A stretch of 64,000 bases of DNA from positions 558,001 through 622,000 of the forward strand of contig NZ_FNEG01000002.1 of NCBI RefSeq assembly GCF_900100075.1, written 5' to 3'. Every line of letters begins with the position of its first letter. Positions within the stretch are counted from its first letter, which is position 1. The position numbers were made by a program, and so were the translations under genes. Source of the DNA: Chryseobacterium jejuense. GTDB taxonomy: Bacteria; Bacteroidota; Bacteroidia; Flavobacteriales; Weeksellaceae. This document shows, piece by piece, positions 58,538 to 64,000 of this stretch. A model generated the notes under the pieces. It was given only the letters and a program-made list of their open reading frames with translations, was not told where the DNA came from and made no database searches.

Positions 58538-59012
58538 AGCAGTATATCCCGAAGGACGGTAGATTAGGTTAGGTTTAGGTACGTTTTTTTATTCACTACA
58601 TTCCTTTGAAGCCTTCCTGAAACATGTTTCAGAATATCAATAAGCAGCAGCCTCACCTTTGAATTTACAAAAGAGAATAACTGGAACCTGTTTTATAACA
58701 AGCTTCGCATATAAGAGTGAATATTTAGAATTAAAGTGAGTATAGATTGTTTTTTCAGCAGCATTACTTAATCAAAACCAGTAACAGACTGTGTTACTTG
58801 GCCAGACTAAATACCTCAAGGTTTATGTGATTTTCACCACCATCTAAACTCAATAAAGAATGAGATGTTTTTTTATCTATTAAGCATGTGTTCTTATTCA
58901 AAAATAATATTTTAAGAAGATATTTTTTACTTTTAATGATTATTTAATCATTATTTAATAGCAACCAACATACTGTAGGCCGCTATTAAATAATGATATT
59001 TCAAGGGTTCTT
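58538..59012 (-). promoter_or_regulatory. NRPS upstream region with dyads
   Basis: A 475-bp gene-free stretch between the FISUMP-like gene and the NRPS start. It holds a 16-bp perfect palindrome ctgaaacatgtttcag (58617-58632), a 7-bp-arm dyad agtaacagactgtgttact (58780-58798), and a 15-bp inverted repeat at 58948-58996. The only TAnnTTTG match on the minus strand is TATTTTTG at 58899-58906, about 360 bp from the ATG; no matching -33 element is seen. If used, the leader RNA would be long and include both dyads. Confidence 0.45.
58948..58996 (-). terminator. Hairpin after the FISUMP-like gene (possible terminator)
   Basis: A perfect 15-bp inverted repeat: tcattatttaatagc (58948-58962) and its complement at 58982-58996, with a 19-nt loop, 16 bp after the stop at 59013. 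AT-rich stem, and no clear U run on the minus strand. The left arm overlaps a tandem attatttaat repeat. Terminator or protein-binding site are both possible. Confidence 0.45.
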
Positions 59013-60773
59013 TTACTCTTTAATACAACGAACTGAACTTCCTTGTGATTTGGAAGATCCACTAGTTGTATTAGCTGTTCCAAATGTTGGAATCTGTAAT
59101 ACATAAGCTGCAGGATTAGCAACAGCATCAGTTGTACTACTCCAATAAAATCCTTGTTGTCCTGTATATACAGAGGATAATGTTCCTTGCCCTGCGTCTC
59201 TTATTCCCGGAACCGTTAAGCCCAGTTTACTTGCAGAAGCTCCAGAAGCTCCATTTATGACATTCGTGTTCAGATAGTTTGTCAACTGAGCTCTCGTTGG
59301 AACTTTAAATCCTACAGGACATGGGTTATTCGTAGACGTTGAATTATCCCATAAATTAGAATTAGGGTTTACTCTCCAGTCTCCACCCACAGCAATAAAT
59401 AATGGATTAGGTGGTACATCACTTTTCGTACCTGTAGTTCCATTAGCAGGAGTTCCGCTATTAGGTCCTGTCCAGTTAATCAGTTCATGAGCATCAGGTC
59501 TTCTTCCCCATTGGAATAAGGATCCGTATGCACGATAATCAGATGAAGATGTTGCTTTTTGACCAAGATTAAAGTTAGGTCCGTTCACATTGGTATAATC
59601 TGCTCCTAAATTGTGATTCAACCATACATTATTATCTTCAGCCTGTATTGGAAGATAAAGGAAGTTATGATTGAAATTCCCCTGAACATCAGGTTCATTA
59701 AACATTCTATCCGGAATAGCCGCTATGATACGAACCTCATATCCTTTCTGAGTTCCGGAGTTAGGGAATAAGAATTTTCCTAATAACACTCCAAGATAAT
59801 CATTTCCAATCCCTGCATTTACATCCAGTTTACGTGCATTTAATGTTCCCACTTCAGATTTCAGAGTTGCAGTAATTGATTTAGTAGTCGCATTATATGA
59901 CTGAGAGTTCCATGAAAGGGTAATATTTCTTGAAATTCCATCTTCTGTAAGATTAGCAGGAATATTAATCGTTTGACTCCATGCACCAACAGTTCCACTT
60001 CCAGTAGCTGTAGCAGGAATATAAACGGTAAGGCCAGATGTAGGAATTACTCCCTGAAGATCAACCAGTGTTTCAGGAGTTCCGTCTGCCGCAACAGGTC
60101 TTGCTGTTGTAGCAGGTCCTGTAGGTGTAGTAAATGGTGAATAATCCTGATCATAAACAGAAGCGATAAAATATCTTCCTTCCAGTGTTATGTTTGATGG
60201 AATTACAGGGGTTCCGGGATTTACTGCAAGTGAAAGATTAGAACATGTACTTCCGTTTATGGTAACATTAAATGTTGTAGTCCCGGAACTGATAGGAAAG
60301 CCATTTACAGAAAGCTGTAAAGTCCCGTTTCCAGTAGCAAAAGTACCTGGAGCAAGGGTGACAGTTAAGCCGTTAGCCTGAAAAGTCTGTCCAGCGTAAG
60401 CACTTCCGTCCCCATTCGTATAAGGGATAGTCAAAGTTCCTGTATACGATAGTCCTTGTGTTGCAGAGCTAGGAGCAAATGCAGCCGCTCCGCAATTTAA
60501 AGCAAAAGTCGGATTCTCTTTCCAAAAACATTGTGACCAGGCTCCTCCTTGAAAAGCCTTTACACATTGTTCTGATACATCATAGATTAACATTCCGTTT
60601 ACCGGATTATTAATCACTCCTGTATTAGCAATTCTGTTCAGTAATAAACTCTTATTGCTAGATCCCAGTTCAAGATCTGCACTTAAATTAGGATTGGGTT
60701 GATTAATCCCAACCTGAGCAAGGGAAAAAGAGCTAATACTAATGTAGATAGGTAATAATAATTTTTTTTTCAT
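59013..60773 (-). CDS. Secreted FISUMP-like surface protein
   Basis: 586 residues with a signal peptide (about 1-19, SLA|Q). Residues 20-85 form an N-terminal module (QVGINQPNPNLSADLELGSSNKSLLLNR...) shared with the protein at 61002-61568. A beta-rich, Gly/Thr-rich region follows (about 95-310). The C-terminal part (about 375-586) resembles the FISUMP (Fibrobacter succinogenes major paralogous) domain: VWLNHNLGADY, GSLFQWGRRPDAHELINW, CPVGFKVPTRAQL, LTVPGIRDAGQG, FYWSSTTD and terminal SVRCIKE. Probably a surface-exposed adhesin-like protein. Its link to the NRPS, whose start lies 475 bp downstream, is unclear. Confidence 0.82.
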   Translation of the reverse strand: MKKKLLLPIYISISSFSLAQVGINQPNPNLSADLELGSSNKSLLLNRIANTGVINNPVNGMLIYDVSEQCVKAFQGGAWSQCFWKENPTFALNCGAAAFAPSSATQGLSYTGTLTIPYTNGDGSAYAGQTFQANGLTVTLAPGTFATGNGTLQLSVNGFPISSGTTTFNVTINGSTCSNLSLAVNPGTPVIPSNITLEGRYFIASVYDQDYSPFTTPTGPATTARPVAADGTPETLVDLQGVIPTSGLTVYIPATATGSGTVGAWSQTINIPANLTEDGISRNITLSWNSQSYNATTKSITATLKSEVGTLNARKLDVNAGIGNDYLGVLLGKFLFPNSGTQKGYEVRIIAAIPDRMFNEPDVQGNFNHNFLYLPIQAEDNNVWLNHNLGADYTNVNGPNFNLGQKATSSSDYRAYGSLFQWGRRPDAHELINWTGPNSGTPANGTTGTKSDVPPNPLFIAVGGDWRVNPNSNLWDNSTSTNNPCPVGFKVPTRAQLTNYLNTNVINGASGASASKLGLTVPGIRDAGQGTLSSVYTGQQGFYWSSTTDAVANPAAYVLQIPTFGTANTTSGSSKSQGSSVRCIKE

Positions 60774-60820
60774 GTTGAATTTTTGTTGTGGTTTAATAAA
60801 ATTTGTCTATATAAATATTC

Positions 60821-60842
60821 TTTCATTGAAGTTGCAATGAAA
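60821..60842. promoter_or_regulatory. Inverted repeat upstream of the FISUMP-like gene
   Basis: tttcattg and caatgaaa, 8-bp arms with a 6-bp spacer, lie 47 bp upstream of the ATG at 60773. It could be an operator or a 5' leader hairpin. No TAnnTTTG box was found in the 228-bp gap. Confidence 0.35.
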
Positions 60843-61001
60843 ATAAAGAATAGCAAGTTCCAGTAAACAGATTCTTAAATATCTGTATAGATGTAGTACA
60901 TAAACCTTGTATATTACTCAAGGTAATGACGGGTGTACATTGAAATTACTTAATGATATTACAATGATTTGAAACTGGTTACCGGAAAAATGTCTATTGC
61001 A

Positions 61002-61568
61002 TTATTTAGAAACAACTGAACAGGTATTTCCTGCAATATTTGCATTAAAAGTGATATTCCCCGTCCGGTCTGGGATTCCGGTAATAGAATACTGTAAGCT
61101 TCCGTTCCCTACGACGAAGTTTCCTACAGGTAAAGTAGCAGTTAATCCATTGGTCTGAATAGATTGTGCTTCATAGCTACTCCCGTTTCCTCCCGTATAG
61201 GGAATTGTCAAAGTTCCTTTAAAAGCCTGGCCTGAAACAGGATTGGGAGATACAGTTGCCGAAGTACATAATAAAGAAATGGGACTGGCTAATGCTTTTT
61301 TTCCGATCAGTCCTTTCCCGAGACATTTAGACCATTTACCATTCTGATATGCTTTTACACATTCTTCTGATTGGTCATAAATCATCATACCATTAACGGG
61401 GTTTGCGACAGCAGCAGTGTTGGGAACTCTGTTTAAAAGAAGTGTCTTGTTGTTGGAGCCCAGTTCAAGGTCTGAACTGAGATGGGGATTATCTTTTTTG
61501 ATACCGACCTGTGCAAGGGAAAGCACGCTAAAACTGAAGGTAATCATCAGTAATACTTTTTTCTTCAT
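61002..61568 (-). CDS. Secreted hypothetical protein, short paralogue of the FISUMP-like protein
   Basis: 188 residues with a signal peptide (about 1-20, SLA|Q). The N-terminal module QVGIKKDNPHLSSDLELGSNNKTLLLNR and the region GTLTIPYTGGNGSSYEAQS...NTCSVVSK match residues 20-190 of the 586-residue neighbour. It stops where the longer protein continues, so it lacks the FISUMP-like domain. It is encoded 228 bp upstream of that gene on the same strand. Tandem duplication with loss or gain of the C-terminal domain is the simplest reading. Cysteines of the SxQC/SKC segment are conserved. Function unknown. Confidence 0.75.
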   Translation of the reverse strand: MKKKVLLMITFSFSVLSLAQVGIKKDNPHLSSDLELGSNNKTLLLNRVPNTAAVANPVNGMMIYDQSEECVKAYQNGKWSKCLGKGLIGKKALASPISLLCTSATVSPNPVSGQAFKGTLTIPYTGGNGSSYEAQSIQTNGLTATLPVGNFVVGNGSLQYSITGIPDRTGNITFNANIAGNTCSVVSK

Positions 61569-61756
61569 TTGTATTAAATCTTAGTGTTTAAATAATTTTT
61601 TTTTCTCCGAGTAAAGATATATGTTAAAAATGAATTTTCAAAAAAAAAACGGTAAAAAAATGAATTTTTATCACTAAACAATGATTTTATAATTGATATT
61701 AAATAACTGAAATTCACACAAATAAAAGGGTTTACAAAGTGTTAAAAACAATTAAC

Positions 61757-62395
61757 TCAAATTTCAGGAGTTACCAAAAAAAGTGCCTTTTTTTTAATGC
61801 TTTTATCATCGGAAGCTATGCAAATCTGATAATTTTCATCAATAAATATTTCCTTTGTAAAGAATTTTTTACATTCAATCTCGCATTCATCATTTACAAT
61901 TTCAAAAGAATCTAGAGGAATCATCATGCCTCCCCCATGAGCTTTCATTACCGATTCTTTTTGTGTCCAATACAAGAAAAAATCTCTAATCTGATCTTCA
62001 GAACGTTCAATTTTATCGAATTCACGCCTTGTCATCTGAAACTGAAAGTCCACATAATTGATTTTATCATCTATAAATTCGACATCAATTCCTATGGGAA
62101 ATTCTCCAATAGCACAAATTACAAGTTCTCTAGAATGAGAAATATTGAAATGAAGAGGATGATCCTTCAAATAAGGTTTATTATCAGGAAACCTTAAGAT
62201 CTGCACCTCATCAATGTGATAATGAGACTTTAATCCTAACTGTAAAAGAACCCTGCCTAACAGGGAAAGCTGGGCATCCTGCCACCTTCTGTATTTCAAG
62301 ATATCCAGTCTAAAGCTCTCGGGAAAAGAGTTTAAATACTGATCTAAAAAATACTGATGCTTCTCTTCACTAATAAATGTATATAGAATAACCAT
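61757..62395 (-). CDS. 4'-Phosphopantetheinyl transferase, Sfp type
   Basis: 212 residues. Family motifs: KPYL and FNISHS (73-88), GIDVE with Mg-binding Asp104 and Glu106, and FFLYWTQKESVMKAHGGG (139-156) with Trp143, Lys146, Glu147 and Lys151. It transfers phosphopantetheine from CoA to the serine of carrier domains. It is slightly shorter than Sfp (224). It lies on the same strand as the NRPS and about 3.2 kb upstream, separated by two secreted-protein genes, and is the obvious activator of the twelve T domains. It may also serve other carrier proteins. Confidence 0.92.
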   Translation of the reverse strand: MVILYTFISEEKHQYFLDQYLNSFPESFRLDILKYRRWQDAQLSLLGRVLLQLGLKSHYHIDEVQILRFPDNKPYLKDHPLHFNISHSRELVICAIGEFPIGIDVEFIDDKINYVDFQFQMTRREFDKIERSEDQIRDFFLYWTQKESVMKAHGGGMMIPLDSFEIVNDECEIECKKFFTKEIFIDENYQICIASDDKSIKKKALFLVTPEI

Positions 62396-62502
62396 TCTTA
62401 ATGCTCTTCAAATGTGTGGTATTGATTGTAAAAGAAAACTGTGACCTTCATCCAAAAAGATAAAAATAAACAATTTTATTCGTCTTTCAATTTAAATTAT
62501 TA

Positions 62503-62533
62503 TGAGGGTAAAACTACACATTGTGAGGGTAAA
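62503..62533 (+). promoter_or_regulatory. Direct repeat pair between transferase and SOD genes
   Basis: tgagggtaaa occurs at 62503-62512 and 62524-62533, perfect 10-bp copies starting 21 bp apart (two helical turns). It lies in the divergent region, 107 bp from the transferase start and 117 bp from the SOD start. A candidate binding site for a dimeric regulator of either gene. Confidence 0.45.
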
Positions 62534-62650
62534 CAAGATATAATTAAGATGCTTCCTCAGATATTCTTTCAGAAAAAAGGCTGTAATCATAAAGCGTTCT
62601 GGAAAATCTTTTATAAATTTAACCTAAATATCACTATAAATCATTTAAAA

Positions 62651-63154
62651 ATGAAAGTACAAACATTAGCATTATTGGCAGGATGTGCATTTTTAGCCGT
62701 TTCATGCGGAACTACAAAAACGTACAGCGTAAATGCCAAAAGCGGAACTCAAACAGGTGGAACAGCAAAGTTTACCCAACAGGGAAATGATGTCATCATG
62801 AAACTGAATGTAACGAATCTTACCCCTGGAATCCATGCAGTACACATTCATGAAAAAGGAGACTGCTCTGCAGCAGACGGAACCTCTACAGGCGGACACT
62901 GGAACCCATCTAAGAACGATCATGGAAAATGGGGAGCTGAGCACTTCCATATGGGAGATATAGGAAATTTGGTGGCCGATCAGAACGGTACAGCCGTTTT
63001 AACTTTCAAGACTGATAAATGGTGTCTTGGTTGTACAGATGAATCTAAAAACATCATCGGAAAAGGTCTTATTGTACACGCTGCAGCAGACGATTTCCAT
63101 ACTCAGCCTACAGGAAATGCCGGAGGAAGAGTGGGATGTGTAGAAATTAAGTAA
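62651..63154 (+). CDS. sodC: Cu/Zn superoxide dismutase, lipoprotein
   Basis: 167 residues from the ATG at 62651. The open frame extends to 62441, but the later start gives a proper lipoprotein signal (LAVSC, lipidated Cys19). All metal ligands are visible: Cu His65, His67 and His143, bridging His83, Zn His91, His100 and Asp103. The structural disulfide pair is Cys72-Cys163 and the active-site Arg is Arg160. An extra WCLGC (Cys125/Cys128) is inserted in the loop before GKGLIVHAAADDF. The enzyme would dismutate superoxide at the cell envelope. It converges on the protease gene with a shared terminator. Confidence 0.93.
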   Translation: MKVQTLALLAGCAFLAVSCGTTKTYSVNAKSGTQTGGTAKFTQQGNDVIMKLNVTNLTPGIHAVHIHEKGDCSAADGTSTGGHWNPSKNDHGKWGAEHFHMGDIGNLVADQNGTAVLTFKTDKWCLGCTDESKNIIGKGLIVHAAADDFHTQPTGNAGGRVGCVEIK

Positions 63155-63171
63155 TCATTTATTTACACAAT

Positions 63172-63205
63172 AAAAAAACCGATAATTTTCATTATCGGTT
63201 TTTTT
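63172..63205. terminator. Bidirectional rho-independent terminator
   Basis: A perfect 15-bp stem aaaaaaaccgataat / attatcggttttttt with a tttc loop, between the convergent SOD gene (ends 63154) and protease gene (ends 63210). The A and T tracts let it serve both directions. Confidence 0.9.
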
Positions 63206-63209
63206 ATGT

Positions 63210-64000
63210 TTATGACTTTACTCCCATATCTGATACAATATTCATTGCTTCCTGCAGGTAAAGATCTTTTTTAAGATTCTTGATCCACATTTCAGATTTC
63301 TTTTTGAAAGCTTCGTCTTTTTTCTCTCTTTCAACTTCACTTGGATACATAATAAACTGTAATCCGTTCTCAAACTTAGTCAGCACTTTGAATTTTTCAA
63401 TCTGAGATTTTCTGTGCTTCATGACATCATTGAATTTATTGATGTTCAGTGTAATGTTTTCTTCTTTATCCAGCTTTTCTCTCCATTGAGCTGATTCTAA
63501 CAGAAGCTGGTAGTTTTTGTTCTTAGCCATTCTGTCTGCACTTGCTTTCTCAAGGGCCTGAATGTTAAAGAAATTCAGTTTTTCGAATTTGGTAGCTGGA
63601 ATTTTATCCCAAGCCAGGGCAAAATCATCATAACGCTCTCCTACTTCGGCATACGTAAAGAAATCTTTCATCTGAATATCAGATACAATTCCTTTTCTCT
63701 GTGTAGACTCACCTGTAATTCTATAGAACTTTTGAATAGTCAGTTTTAAAGATCCGAAATCATCTTCTGTATTCAGGAATCTGTTCAAATCTACAAAAGT
63801 CTGAACAGTCCCTTTTCCGAAAGATTGTGGAGATCCAATCACCACAGCTCTTCCATTATCCTGCATTACACCTGCTAAGATCTCAGAAGCCGATGCAGAA
63901 AGCTCGTTTTGCATAATCACAAGCGGACCTGTCCAGATAGGAGTCTCATTTTTGTTCTTCAGGGTCTGTATTTTTCCATTTCCATCCTTCACCTGTACAT
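63210..64000 (-). CDS. Tail-specific (C-terminal processing) protease, S41 family, partial
   Basis: The C-terminal 263 or so codons of a gene that continues past the right edge. The frame is open to 64000, so the GTG at 63992 is not the start. It shows the catalytic core of Prc/Tsp: NELSASASEILAG with the nucleophilic Ser, then RAVVIGSPQSFGKGTVQ with the general-base Lys. A long charged helical C-terminal region of Prc type follows. Prc trims proteins in the periplasm. N-terminal parts, including any PDZ domain, lie outside the window. Confidence 0.92.
   Translation of the reverse strand, partial: VQVKDGNGKIQTLKNKNETPIWTGPLVIMQNELSASASEILAGVMQDNGRAVVIGSPQSFGKGTVQTFVDLNRFLNTEDDFGSLKLTIQKFYRITGESTQRKGIVSDIQMKDFFTYAEVGERYDDFALAWDKIPATKFEKLNFFNIQALEKASADRMAKNKNYQLLLESAQWREKLDKEENITLNINKFNDVMKHRKSQIEKFKVLTKFENGLQFIMYPSEVEREKKDEAFKKKSEMWIKNLKKDLYLQEAMNIVSDMGVKS

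Noticed and set aside
15424..58472. Many open frames of 60-176 codons on the plus strand across the NRPS gene, and a few in other minus-strand frames
   Set aside because: They are antisense or out-of-frame shadows of the NRPS, recur at the same place in each module and show no protein-family features.
58546..58577. LytTR-like half site (tcccgaagga) just before the NRPS start
   Set aside because: Only one unit matches; the position 21 bp away does not, and it lies within 10-20 bp of the ATG instead of upstream of a -7 box.
61002..61568. Short secreted paralogue as a truncated pseudogene
   Set aside because: The sequence after its stop does not look like a decayed FISUMP-like domain, and the frame is intact with a clean signal peptide.
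62441..62650. N-terminal extension of the SOD frame
   Set aside because: It would bury the lipoprotein signal peptide inside the protein and covers a regulatory-looking repeat; the ATG at 62651 is the sensible start.
1..64000. tRNA, rRNA, CRISPR arrays, insertion sequences or prophage
   Set aside because: No cloverleaf-like segments, regularly spaced short repeats, transposase or phage genes were seen on reading the window; the repeats present are NRPS modules and short palindromes.

Overview
The window looks like a chromosomal segment of a Chryseobacterium-like member of the Flavobacteriales (Bacteroidota). The signs are low GC, A-rich sequence ahead of starts instead of strong Shine-Dalgarno sites, promoter elements of the Bacteroidota TAnnTTTG type, several 2TM-domain proteins, a LytS/LytTR-type two-component system, a FISUMP-like surface protein and a TonB-dependent receptor. 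The species assignment is an inference from these traits.

Layout. 1-3.8 kb: a membrane protein cut by the left edge, a GRDP-like protein with a Cys-Gly tail, two unrecognised genes and an alpha/beta-hydrolase-like protein. 3.9-8 kb (minus strand): a sensor histidine kinase with an extra C-terminal 2TM domain, three free-standing 2TM proteins, an isoprenylcysteine methyltransferase-like membrane protein and a LytTR response regulator. 8.1-11.1 kb: a TonB-dependent receptor and a secreted helical protein. 11.3-58.5 kb (minus strand): a biosynthetic operon dominated by one 44.2-kb gene for a 14,746-residue nonribosomal peptide synthetase (NRPS), followed by a type II thioesterase, an MFS exporter and an AraC-type regulator. 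59-62.4 kb: two secreted paralogues and an Sfp-type phosphopantetheinyl transferase. 62.6-64 kb: a Cu/Zn superoxide dismutase lipoprotein and the C-terminal part of a tail-specific protease.

The NRPS is a complete assembly line in one polypeptide: 12 modules with 12 C, 12 A, 12 T, 4 E and one terminal TE domain. Specificity residues read by alignment to GrsA suggest the order X1 - X1 - D-aromatic - basic(?) - X2 - D-Thr - Thr - D-Phe - Phe - D-X2 - X1 - X2, possibly N-acylated by the first C domain. X1 (pocket DVSYLALIYK) and X2 (pocket DAYFIAEVCK) occur three times each, and I cannot assign either. The transferase upstream can supply the phosphopantetheine arm, the type II thioesterase can clear misloaded T domains, and the MFS protein is the only exporter candidate. 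No MbtH-like protein, tailoring enzyme or fatty-acyl ligase is present.

A second system is visible in the non-coding DNA. Three minus-strand promoters (histidine kinase, one 2TM gene, TonB receptor) share a pair of 11-bp direct repeats at exactly 21-bp pitch. The pair lies 30, 30 and 31 bp upstream of a TAnnTTTG box. This is the geometry expected for a LytTR regulator, most simply the one encoded here. It would join the two-component/2TM cluster and the receptor operon into one local regulon.
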